A stretch of DNA of 15,253 nt, taken from contig JAMCVO010000202.1 of the NCBI GenBank assembly GCA_023475715.1, forward strand, positions 1 to 15,253, given 5' to 3'. The number at the start of each line of letters is the position of its first letter. Position 1 is the first letter of the stretch. The stretch is from Actinomycetota bacterium (GTDB taxonomy: Bacteria > Actinomycetota > Humimicrobiia > Humimicrobiales > Humimicrobiaceae). Under the pieces are notes generated by a model that made no database searches, was not told where the DNA came from, and was given only the letters and a program-made list of their open reading frames with translations. Shown here one piece after another: positions 6,236 to 14,374 of this stretch. The position numbers were made by a program, and so were the translations under genes.

Positions 6236-7345
6236 ATGACAAAATATCACAATTTAAAATTTGCAGTACTGGGAGCAGGACATGGCGGCAAAGCAATGGC
6301 CGCTCATCTTGCCATTAAAGGTTTTAAGGTTAATCTTTATAACAGAACTTATTCCAATATCCATCCAATACTTAAATTAAAAGGAATAGAACTTGAAGGA
6401 GAAGTGAATGGTTTTGGAAAGATTGATGTTATAACCGATAATATTGAAGAAGCAGTAAAGGGTACAGATATTATAATGGTCGTTGTACCTGCTTTTGCTC
6501 ACGCCTCGATTGCTGAACGTTGTGCACCCTACCTGAAAGATGGTCAGCTTGTTGTTCTAAATCCGGGAAGAACTGCAGGAGCGCTTGAATTTTTAAATGT
6601 TTTAAGGGAAAGAGGAAACTACAGTGATGTAATTATTTCAGAAGCTCAAACATTTATTTATGCAAGCAGAGGCATGGGACCGGCAACTGCAAAAATTTTC
6701 AGGATAAAACAAGCAATACCTGTTGCAGCAATTCCAGCCATTAAGACAGACACGGCCATAGATATGCTAAACGAAGCTTATCCGGAATTCATCTCAGGCA
6801 CAAGTGTCATTGAAACAAGCTTTAATAATATGGGGGCTGTTTTTCATCCTGCAATAACAATATTAAATGCGAGCCGTATTGAATCTACTCTGGGTAATTT
6901 CCAGTTCTATATAGAAGGTGTGACTCCGGCAGTGGCAAAAATACTTGAAGTCGTGGATAAGGAACGAGTTGAGGTTGCCCATGCCTTAAAATGCAAGAAT
7001 GTATTATCAGCGATGGACTGGCTTTCAATGGCCTATAATGTTATAGAAGACAGCTTATTTGATGCCATCCACAGCAATCCAGGATATAGAGGCATAATGG
7101 CTCCTCAGACTGTCAATGTCAGATATATTACTGAAGATATACCGATGAGTCTTGTCCCAATATCTGAATTCGGAAGAATTTTCGGGGTTGACACAACTGC
7201 AATTGATTCCCTTATTAATCTTGCCAACATCATATTGAAAACAAATTTCTGGAAAACTGGCAGAAATCTAAAAAGGCTTGGACTTGAAGGTTTCAGTCTT
7301 GAGCAGATAAGAAATGTTTTTATTGACGGCAAAATAAGCAGATAA
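6236..7345 (+). CDS. NAD(P)-dependent octopine/nopaline dehydrogenase-family enzyme
   Basis: 369 residues, matching the opine dehydrogenase family (about 360-400). These enzymes reduce the imine formed between an amino acid and a 2-oxo acid, or run in reverse. The N-terminal Rossmann domain opens with VLGAGHGGKAMA (11-22), and an Asn (N36, LYNR) sits after beta-2. The C-terminal octopine-DH domain carries FHPAITILNASRIE (203-216), with His204 as likely catalytic base, and RYITEDIP (296-303), with Arg296 and Asp301 spaced as in the substrate-binding Arg/Asp of scallop octopine dehydrogenase. No signal peptide, so cytosolic. It is followed 38 bases later by the B12-enzyme gene in the same direction, suggesting an operon and a shared pathway. 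A weak promoter (TTGAAC 6186-6191, TAAATT 6210-6215) lies just outside the palindromic element. No Shine-Dalgarno sequence is visible. The substrate is unknown. Confidence 0.88.
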   Translation: MTKYHNLKFAVLGAGHGGKAMAAHLAIKGFKVNLYNRTYSNIHPILKLKGIELEGEVNGFGKIDVITDNIEEAVKGTDIIMVVVPAFAHASIAERCAPYLKDGQLVVLNPGRTAGALEFLNVLRERGNYSDVIISEAQTFIYASRGMGPATAKIFRIKQAIPVAAIPAIKTDTAIDMLNEAYPEFISGTSVIETSFNNMGAVFHPAITILNASRIESTLGNFQFYIEGVTPAVAKILEVVDKERVEVAHALKCKNVLSAMDWLSMAYNVIEDSLFDAIHSNPGYRGIMAPQTVNVRYITEDIPMSLVPISEFGRIFGVDTTAIDSLINLANIILKTNFWKTGRNLKRLGLEGFSLEQIRNVFIDGKISR

Positions 7346-7383
7346 AAATTGTGCTAAATATAAAATCATAAAAAACACAAATA

Positions 7384-9084
7384 ATGAAAAAGATACTTGG
7401 CGCTGCTGTGGGAGGATGTGTTCATGTTGCCGGAATTCTAAGTTTTCTTTCAAGCGCAAATAAAATTGGATTTCAAACTAAATTCCTGGGAACTGCTGTC
7501 AGCGCAGAAAACCTTTTAAAAGAAATAAATAATTTCAAACCGGATATCATTGGCATAAGCTACAGGCTTTCACCAGAGAGTGCCGGAAGAATTTTTTGGC
7601 AATTAAAACAAAAACTTGACTCAAGCTTCAATAAATCTGCCGGAAAAAAAGTCCCGCTTATTCTTGGAACGACAAAACCGGTAGCAGCTGCTCTGAAAAA
7701 AACAGGGCTTGTTGAAATGTTTGAATATATTTTTACCGGTGGCGAAAAAGCTGTCGAAATTGAAGCCTTCTTAAAGAATATTAGTGAGGAAGGCAGATAT
7801 TCCTGCGAGGGAAAATCAGGTAATCTAAAAATTCCGTTTGGTGTAAAACCATTGACTCCACCTCAAAATTTGCAGGACAGAATTAAATTTAAAGAGCCCT
7901 TCCCGCTACTGCGGCATCATTTTGGCAGACCAAGCCTCAAAGAAACAATTGAAGGACTAAAAATAATAGCAGAAAGCAGTTTGATTGATATTATATCAAT
8001 AGGACCAGACCAGAATGCTCAGGAGTTCTTTTTTAAGCCTGAAAAAATGGATAACAAAAAGGATGGGGCCGGAGGTGTTCCAATAAGAAGTGCTGGAGAC
8101 CTTAAAATGCTTTACTCTGCATCAAGAACCGGAAATTATCCGCTAATGAGGTGCTACAGCGGTACCAATAATATTCTGAAGTTTGCTGAAGTACTAACTA
8201 AAACAATTAATAATGCATGGTGTGCTGTTCCATTATGCTGGTATAATGAGCTCGATGGCAGGAGCCACAGGAAACTTGAAGATTCTATTGCAGAAAATCA
8301 ATCCGTAATGAAATGGCACGCACAAAGAAATATCCCGGTTGAGGTAAATGAATCGCATCAATGGAGCTTGAGATACACTTCAGATAGCGTAGCAGTCGCT
8401 ACTGCTTTCCTTGCAGCTTATAATGCAAAAAAAATGGGAGCTGCTACTTATGTGTCGCAATATATGTTTAATACGCCTCCGGAAACCTCCTTTACGATGG
8501 ATCTCGCTAAAATGCTTGCAAAGATTGAAATGATTGAAGCATTACATGATGATAATTTCAAATCCATACGCCAGACAAGAACAGGGTTATACAGTATGTC
8601 AGGAACTTTTAAAGAAAATAAGGGCCAGCTTGCGTCATCTACCCTGCTTCAGATGCAGCTCGACCCTGAGATAGTTCATGTTGTTGCGTTCTGCGAGTCA
8701 GAGCATGCTGCCAGGCCTGATGATATAATTGAAAGTTCTGAAATAGTAAAAAAAGTAATTGAAAATTATTTAAATGGATGCCCTGACATGAAAAATGAAA
8801 GAAATGTTAAAAAAAGAAAAGCACAGTTAATTAATGATGCCAATCTGATTATAGATGCAATTAAAAAGCTTGACACGTCAAAAAAATATAAAGACCCGCT
8901 GGTAATACCTGAAATCATTGGGAAAGCTATAAGGATTGGCATACTCGATGCTCCACATTTGAATGGTTCCAGCACTGGAAGAGGAAAAATGAATACAATG
9001 TTTTTCAACGGTGCATGCATGGCAGTTGATGATTTTTGCAGGCCGTTAAGTGAAGCAGCAAGATTAGCTGAAATATTATTTTAA
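7384..9084 (+). CDS. Single-chain B12-binding domain plus glutamate mutase epsilon-like protein
   Basis: 566 residues in two parts. Residues 1-131 look like a cobalamin-binding Rossmann domain: GGCVHVAG (10-17) sits where DxHxxG should be, followed by ISYRLSP (58-64), LILGTT (92-97) and YIFTGGEK (115-122). The likely Co-ligand His14 and Gly17 are kept, but the usual Asp is Cys12. Residues about 170-566 resemble the TIM barrel of methylaspartate (glutamate) mutase epsilon. Seen are LMRCYSGTNN, AVPLCWYNELDGRS, SDSVAVATAFLAAYNAKKMGA and the late GILDAPHLNGSSTGRGK block, which matches the GMDIP...AGKM region of GlmE by eye. In glutamate mutase the small S and large E subunits are separate; here both are on one chain. 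A carbon-skeleton rearrangement of an amino-acid-like substrate is inferred, not shown. It follows the opine dehydrogenase-family gene. Its last 9 bases overlap the convergent gene at 9076. Confidence 0.72.
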   Translation: MKKILGAAVGGCVHVAGILSFLSSANKIGFQTKFLGTAVSAENLLKEINNFKPDIIGISYRLSPESAGRIFWQLKQKLDSSFNKSAGKKVPLILGTTKPVAAALKKTGLVEMFEYIFTGGEKAVEIEAFLKNISEEGRYSCEGKSGNLKIPFGVKPLTPPQNLQDRIKFKEPFPLLRHHFGRPSLKETIEGLKIIAESSLIDIISIGPDQNAQEFFFKPEKMDNKKDGAGGVPIRSAGDLKMLYSASRTGNYPLMRCYSGTNNILKFAEVLTKTINNAWCAVPLCWYNELDGRSHRKLEDSIAENQSVMKWHAQRNIPVEVNESHQWSLRYTSDSVAVATAFLAAYNAKKMGAATYVSQYMFNTPPETSFTMDLAKMLAKIEMIEALHDDNFKSIRQTRTGLYSMSGTFKENKGQLASSTLLQMQLDPEIVHVVAFCESEHAARPDDIIESSEIVKKVIENYLNGCPDMKNERNVKKRKAQLINDANLIIDAIKKLDTSKKYKDPLVIPEIIGKAIRIGILDAPHLNGSSTGRGKMNTMFFNGACMAVDDFCRPLSEAARLAEILF

Positions 9085-9999
9085 GCTATTGGATTTTTTT
9101 ATTTTCGATTGAGTATTTATTTCTATACCCCCGGATAAACGCAATCCAATATTTACTACCCAGCCTATAAAAACTCCAAAAAGCCCAAATATTACTGAAA
9201 ATGCCAGACCTGCTAATGCAAAAAATATAAGTGTAACTATATCGCTATTAAAATTATTGAGAAACCCTAGATTTAAGCTACTTAAAATCACGCCAAATTT
9301 AAGCTGCTCGGGGATGAATGAAAATCTCTGTTCCGTAAAATAAATTATTATTCCAATAATTAAAGTTATCCCAAAAAAAATTAAATATGAAAGAATAAAA
9401 TTTTTGAACATAGATTTCAATCCAAATCTTCTCACGATAACTCTTTCGTGCCCTTTTGTAGTTGAATTGCTTATGGTTTTATTTTCCAAATCACTCCTGT
9501 TTATGAAAGGAGCTATATCTTCTTCCCTGTTGGAAGCTTTAATAACGCGCCATTCCAGATCCACTTTTGCATTGAATTTCTTTAACATGACACTTTCAAT
9601 TCTTTTTAATGCAAGTTCTATATCGCCAATTGTTGTTCCCAGAAATAACATTAAAAAATTGCTTTCTTCAGTTTTTAGATATATATCCGTACTCCTGAGA
9701 TTTTTAGTTAAAATGCTTGAAAATTCAGATAAAAAATCATCTTTATTTTCAAAACCCAAAAGACTGACGAGTGCATCGATATTTTCAATCCAGAGCCTGA
9801 TCAAACAATATTTATTAGTCTTATCCCGCAAGCTGCTTAAATTTTCAAGATAAAGCATTTCCTTAAATATATCTGAATAAACTTTATCGTTATTGCTGTG
9901 GGAAAGATCCTGCTCCTCATGTAAACTATCATCATAGTTTTTTATTTTGATTATTTCATTCTTGTTTTCGTTATTAAAATCTGTCATTTTATTTTCCAT
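9076..9999 (-). CDS. Membrane protein with degenerate GGDEF-like domain, last gene of the Tad operon
   Basis: 307 residues, not a named family I can recognise. Residues 1-45 are acidic and Asn-rich. Residues about 58-145 follow the GGDEF pattern of strands and helices (YCLIRLWIENIDALVSLLGF, then DIYLKTEESNFLMLFLGTT). EESNF (111-115) stands where GGDEF should be and the metal-binding residues are absent, so it should not make cyclic di-GMP. A linker is followed by a hydrophobic segment (200-222), a short external loop, a second segment (252-284) and a basic tail, so the domain should be cytosolic and anchored by a membrane hairpin. It lies 31 bases after tadC on the same strand, and its stop overlaps the convergent B12 gene by 9 bases. 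It may bind a nucleotide or partner protein to regulate the pilus; this is inference. Confidence 0.65.
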   Translation of the reverse strand: MENKMTDFNNENKNEIIKIKNYDDSLHEEQDLSHSNNDKVYSDIFKEMLYLENLSSLRDKTNKYCLIRLWIENIDALVSLLGFENKDDFLSEFSSILTKNLRSTDIYLKTEESNFLMLFLGTTIGDIELALKRIESVMLKKFNAKVDLEWRVIKASNREEDIAPFINRSDLENKTISNSTTKGHERVIVRRFGLKSMFKNFILSYLIFFGITLIIGIIIYFTEQRFSFIPEQLKFGVILSSLNLGFLNNFNSDIVTLIFFALAGLAFSVIFGLFGVFIGWVVNIGLRLSGGIEINTQSKIKKSNSLK

Positions 10000-10030
10000 T
10001 TCTTATTTTAATAATTTATAATTTCATTTT

Positions 10031-10960
10031 CTACTGGCCTATTACTTTTAAAACATCCATTACCCTCAGTATTGCCGGCCCAATCACTATGATCATCAGA
10101 GAAGGCAAAAGAAAAAGAATGGTTGGAAAAACAAGTTTTACAGGAGCTTTCATTCCCTTTTCTTCAGCAGCCTGTCTTCTTTTTATTCTCATCTCACCTG
10201 ATTGAATTCTAAGTACTTTTCCTATTGAAATACCGAAAATATCAGCCTGGATAATCGATAATATGAAAGTATTCAAGTCAGCAACGTCGGTACGTTTCGT
10301 TAAATTGCGAAGGGCATCCTTTCTTGAAAGCCCTATTTCCATTTCTTTTATAACTCTTTTAAACTCTTCTCCCAGTGTTCCTTTGATATTTTCTGCAACT
10401 TTATAAAGAGCCATATCAAAACCCAGACCAGCCTCAACACTGATCGTCAGTAAATCCAAAGCATTTGGCAGGCTTTTTTTGATTTCATCCTGCCTTTTTG
10501 TGGTCTTGCTTTTTAAATAATAATCTGGAAACAGATACGAGACTGGCACAAGTAAGAGCAGGACCATTTTTAATGTCGTTGGAACATTAAAAAAGGTTGA
10601 AATAAAAAATAACACCAGCAAAAATACAAATGGCATAAAGAATCTTATTCCCAGGAACACATCAACCATAACAACATCCTGAATTCCGGCAAATTCCAGT
10701 CTTTTGGTTACAGATTCAACCAAATTTCTTGGTAGAGCCTTTCTGAATATGGACAGGAATTTCCTGGAAACAGGCATTATGATTCTTTCAACAAAAGTAG
10801 GATTAAGGTGTTCCTTTCTTGCTTTGTTATCGAAAAAAGTTAACTTTTCAAGACTGGTTGCCGGTGCATTTTTTTGGAATGCTGGCATGCTGAAAAATAA
10901 AGTTATTAAAAAGACTGACACAAATACAGTCCCTAACATAATAAAAAATATCAGTTGCAT
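10031..10960 (-). CDS. tadC: Tad pilus platform protein TadC (type II secretion F domain)
   Basis: 309 residues, the usual TadC length. An N-terminal membrane segment (about 2-24) is followed by a cytosolic stretch, two closely spaced membrane segments (104-125, 130-147), a type II secretion F domain (about 165-295) and a terminal membrane segment (278-300). The core has LPNALDLLTISVEAGLG, EFKRVIKEMEIGLSRKDALRNLTKR and FILSIIQADIFGISIGKVL, all typical of TadC. With TadB it forms the inner-membrane platform that couples TadA ATP hydrolysis to pilin assembly. The ATG at 10960 is preceded by GGGGAA and lies 13 bases after the VWA-TadB stop, so the two are co-translated from one operon. Confidence 0.93.
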   Translation of the reverse strand: MQLIFFIMLGTVFVSVFLITLFFSMPAFQKNAPATSLEKLTFFDNKARKEHLNPTFVERIIMPVSRKFLSIFRKALPRNLVESVTKRLEFAGIQDVVMVDVFLGIRFFMPFVFLLVLFFISTFFNVPTTLKMVLLLLVPVSYLFPDYYLKSKTTKRQDEIKKSLPNALDLLTISVEAGLGFDMALYKVAENIKGTLGEEFKRVIKEMEIGLSRKDALRNLTKRTDVADLNTFILSIIQADIFGISIGKVLRIQSGEMRIKRRQAAEEKGMKAPVKLVFPTILFLLPSLMIIVIGPAILRVMDVLKVIGQ

Positions 10961-10973
10961 ATTTTCCCCAATC

Positions 10974-12995
10974 TTAATATTCGATTTTTACTATTCTTAA
11001 AATCCATATAATACCTGCTATCATTAAAACAACAGCCAGCGCGAGCATTCCAATACCCATTTTTGTAGTAACAAGTACAGAGATATAAGATCTGTTTAAC
11101 ATTGAAAGAGCAATTGCAATAACTATAGGCAACCCTATAAGTACGTAAGCTGAGAGTTTACCTTCCGACGTAAGAGCTCCTATCTGCCTTAAAACTCTAT
11201 CTCTTTCTCTTATAGTATTGGCAATGATATTCATGATTTCAGCAAGATTGCCTCCCACTTCTCTCTGGATGTTTATTGCCTTTACTACCCAGCTAAAGAG
11301 CTCACTGTTTATCCTGATGGCCATATTTTCAAGAGCCTCTTTTTCAGGTAATCCTATTCTGATTTCACTTAAGATTATTTTAAACTCTTCAGAAATGGGT
11401 GGTTTGGTTTCTTCTATTACCATTGCCAGTGATTGGTTCAAACTGTAGCCTGCCTTTAAAGCTCCCTCGACCAGCTGCAGTGTATCGGGTAATTGTTCAT
11501 TAAACTTTTTAAGTCTTTGTCCTGTTTTAAAATTAATGAATAAAAATGGAAGAAAAATCACAACCATTACAATCATTAGCATCAATGAGATGTTCTTTGT
11601 TAACAGAAATGTAACAAGAGTTGATATGATCACTATGGTTATATGTATGAATATAAATTCAGTACCTTTTAAATTCATGCCTGCACGTTTGAGTTTCTGC
11701 TCAAACAGTTCACCAAATCTTTTCCCCGAAGATATTTTAGAAATTAAACCTGACAGTCTTGATAAGATACTTTTTTTCTTTTCTTTTTCATCAGGTTCTG
11801 CTTCAAGATTTTTATTCATAGCGCTGTTTAAATAAAAATCAGTTTTACTTTTCAGATCTTTCTTGTTCCGAACCATGATTGTTGATATCAGATATATCAA
11901 TAATGTGGCACTTACAAAAACCAGCGCAAAAATTACAAATTTGAACCACCATATGCCTGCAAAAGCATAGCGAGTGTCTGCAAGCGGATCACTTATTACT
12001 TTGCTTGCCGAATATGTATAAAATGGATTAGGGTAAGTAATTTTTACTGAATCGTTTATATCATCTTTTTTAATTGCTATTCCAATATTTATATTTTCTG
12101 TTCTGGGTTTTGCACTTTTGAAAGTAATTTTATATTGATTTCTGATTTTTTGAGATATCAGGCTATAAAAACCGGCCAGATCCTGAGAATCTGCTGTAGT
12201 CAAGAGCTCTCCATTTGTCTCTCTTGATATCCGGCTGATATCTTCAGGATCGAAATCTTTAGACAACAAAGCTATGGAATAAACAATTATATTTTTCTCT
12301 TTGCTTTTCTGTACAACATCACCAATACTGGAAAGACTTGCTGTATCCTTGCCATCCGACAGCACAATTAAATATCTGTGATTTATTTCATCGTAGTTGT
12401 TGAACTGATCTAATCCTTTTATTATTCCATCAAAAAGAGCAGTCTCGCCTGCCGCTGTAACATGTGAAATAGAATCTTTTAATTGCTGCTTGTTTGAAGA
12501 AAAGTTTGAATAAACAATAGCTTTATCTGAAAACCCTATAACCGCTATTCTGTCGCTGCCTCCCATTTCATCGATAAAAGTATTTGCAGCATTGATAGCA
12601 TCGATTAGAGGGCTTCCCTTCATGCTTCCGCTTGTATCAAGAACCAATACAATCCCAACGGGCTCGTTTATTTCACCAATTTTTGCAAAATCGAAATTTT
12701 TAACAGGTTCATTATTTTCTGTTATAATGAAATTGCTTTTATCAAGGCTGCTAAGTCCCAGGAAAGAACCTGCTTTGAAATTAAGATAAATATTTATTTC
12801 GGGATATTTCTTCGTATCAATATCCTTGATTAATATTTGCTCGGATTCCTGGGATAATTGCTGAGAGTCGCTTTCTGGCTCCTGCGCAAATACAAATGAA
12901 TTCAGAGTAAAAAATACTATACCAGCTATAAATACAAATATAATTATCAGTCTGCAGGGTAATTTTGACTTTTTAAATTTATTATTTCCAAACAT
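10974..12995 (-). CDS. tadB: VWA domain fused to TadB-like pilus platform protein
   Basis: 673 residues, about twice a normal TadB. The N-terminus has a signal/anchor segment (15-37, then AQEPES). Residues about 110-290 form a von Willebrand A domain with complete MIDAS metal-site residues: DTSGS (120-124), Thr186 in GETALFDG and Asp214 in SDGKD. A membrane segment (347-373) leads to a charged linker. Then follows a TadB-type F domain with membrane segments at about 447-465, 470-488, 616-633 and 648-667 and the conserved LPDTLQLVEGALKAGYSLNQSLAMV and FSWVVKAINIQREVGGNLAEIMNII. Topology puts the metal-dependent adhesion domain outside the cytoplasmic membrane and the platform inside. The start at 12995 lies 2 bases after the tadA stop, with GGGAGAAG (ribosome binding site) inside the tadA 3' end. 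Fusions of this kind may exist elsewhere; I cannot check how common they are. Confidence 0.92.
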   Translation of the reverse strand: MFGNNKFKKSKLPCRLIIIFVFIAGIVFFTLNSFVFAQEPESDSQQLSQESEQILIKDIDTKKYPEINIYLNFKAGSFLGLSSLDKSNFIITENNEPVKNFDFAKIGEINEPVGIVLVLDTSGSMKGSPLIDAINAANTFIDEMGGSDRIAVIGFSDKAIVYSNFSSNKQQLKDSISHVTAAGETALFDGIIKGLDQFNNYDEINHRYLIVLSDGKDTASLSSIGDVVQKSKEKNIIVYSIALLSKDFDPEDISRISRETNGELLTTADSQDLAGFYSLISQKIRNQYKITFKSAKPRTENINIGIAIKKDDINDSVKITYPNPFYTYSASKVISDPLADTRYAFAGIWWFKFVIFALVFVSATLLIYLISTIMVRNKKDLKSKTDFYLNSAMNKNLEAEPDEKEKKKSILSRLSGLISKISSGKRFGELFEQKLKRAGMNLKGTEFIFIHITIVIISTLVTFLLTKNISLMLMIVMVVIFLPFLFINFKTGQRLKKFNEQLPDTLQLVEGALKAGYSLNQSLAMVIEETKPPISEEFKIILSEIRIGLPEKEALENMAIRINSELFSWVVKAINIQREVGGNLAEIMNIIANTIRERDRVLRQIGALTSEGKLSAYVLIGLPIVIAIALSMLNRSYISVLVTTKMGIGMLALAVVLMIAGIIWILRIVKIEY

Positions 12996-12997
12996 TT

Positions 12998-14353
12998 TTA
13001 TTCTTCTCCCAGAAACATACTGCCTGGCAGATCAATTCCATAATCCTGCAGCCTGGTTGAGAATTTAGGACGCAGTCCTGTTGCTTTTAGCTCTCCTTTG
13101 TATCTGCCTTTTTCATCAATACCCATCGCAAAATCAAACTGAAATATATCCTGAAGAGTAATGACTTCTCCTTCCATTCCCTGGACTTCGGTTATTTTGA
13201 CTATCTTTCTTGAGCCATCTTTAAGCCTGTTTAAATGTATAATCATATCTATTGCAGAAGATACTTGCTCCCTGATAGCTCTAACCGGCAGGTCTACCCC
13301 TGCCATCAAAACCATAGTCTCAATCCTGGATAGAACATCTCTTGGTGCATTTGCATGAAGCGTACTTATACTGCCATCATGTCCGGTATTCATAGCCTGA
13401 AGCATGTCCAAAGCTTCTCCCCCTCTTACTTCACCAACTATTATCCTGTCTGGTCTCATACGCAATGCGTTTCTTACCAGGTCTCTGATTGTCACTTCCC
13501 CTTTTCCCTCAATATTAGGTGGCCTGGCCTCCATTCTGATAACATGCATCTGACTGAGCTGAAGCTCTGCTGCATCTTCAATTGTAATAATTCTTTCATC
13601 ATTTGGGATGAAAGAAGACAGGACATTTAGCATTGTTGTTTTACCCGTACCAGTACCGCCGGATGTAATGATATTAAGCCGTCCTCTGACACATGCTTTC
13701 ATAAACTCTGCAACTTTTTTTGTGCATGTTCCCAATTCAATAAGATCATTAATTGTAAAAGGGTCAGCAGCAAATTTTCGAATAGTCATTACGGGACCAT
13801 TAAGAGTCAGTGGACTTATAATTATATTTACTCTTGAACCGTCAGGTAATCTTGCGTCAACATATGGCGACGATTCATCGACACGTCTTCCAATCCTGCT
13901 TACTATCTTGTCAATGATTCTCATTAAATGATTTTCATCAAGAAAAGACTTATTGGTTTTATAGATCTTCCCGAATTTTTCAATATATATAGTAAAAGGA
14001 TTGTTAATCATTATTTCCGTAACTTCCTTATCCCTCAGGAACTCCTCTATCGGGCCATGACCCACAATATCGTCAATTATTTCACCAATGATTTTTGTTT
14101 TTTCTTCTATGGTCAGCGGAAAATCATTTTCATAAACTAATTTTTGAGCACTGTAGCTTACCTTTGATTTCAGTTCAGCATCATTAATATTCTTTCTGAA
14201 AATAATATCTGAAAGCTCTTCTATCAATTTCAAATGGATATTTTTTTTAATATCTTCTATCTGTTTTTTTCTTAGAGGTAAAGCCTCTATCCTGGGCGAG
14301 CTTGAACTTATGCTTAATTCTTCAGCATTTTTTATTTTTTCCTGCAATCCCAT
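12998..14353 (-). CDS. tadA: Tad pilus assembly ATPase TadA/CpaF
   Basis: 451 residues, normal for TadA/CpaF of the type II/IV secretion ATPase family. Walker A is GGTGTGKTT (232-240). The Asp/Glu boxes include ITIEDAAELQL (256-266), Walker B is RIIVGEVRG (303-311) with Glu308, and the His box is STLHANAPRD (330-339). The N-terminal domain has VTEIMINNPFTIYIEKFGKIY and the SSPYVDARLPDGSRVNII block. It works as a cytosolic hexamer that powers Flp pilus assembly through TadB and TadC. The start at 14353 is 21 bases after the cpaE-like stop, and the 3' end carries the ribosome binding site for the next gene. No missing catalytic residue is seen. Confidence 0.97.
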   Translation of the reverse strand: MGLQEKIKNAEELSISSSSPRIEALPLRKKQIEDIKKNIHLKLIEELSDIIFRKNINDAELKSKVSYSAQKLVYENDFPLTIEEKTKIIGEIIDDIVGHGPIEEFLRDKEVTEIMINNPFTIYIEKFGKIYKTNKSFLDENHLMRIIDKIVSRIGRRVDESSPYVDARLPDGSRVNIIISPLTLNGPVMTIRKFAADPFTINDLIELGTCTKKVAEFMKACVRGRLNIITSGGTGTGKTTMLNVLSSFIPNDERIITIEDAAELQLSQMHVIRMEARPPNIEGKGEVTIRDLVRNALRMRPDRIIVGEVRGGEALDMLQAMNTGHDGSISTLHANAPRDVLSRIETMVLMAGVDLPVRAIREQVSSAIDMIIHLNRLKDGSRKIVKITEVQGMEGEVITLQDIFQFDFAMGIDEKGRYKGELKATGLRPKFSTRLQDYGIDLPGSMFLGEE

Positions 14354-14374
14354 TTTGTTTTACCTTACCTATAT

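Noticed and set aside
13355..13630. 91-codon plus-strand open frame opposite tadA
   Set aside because: It lies antisense within the conserved tadA coding sequence and has no domain similarity or ribosome binding site; a shadow frame.
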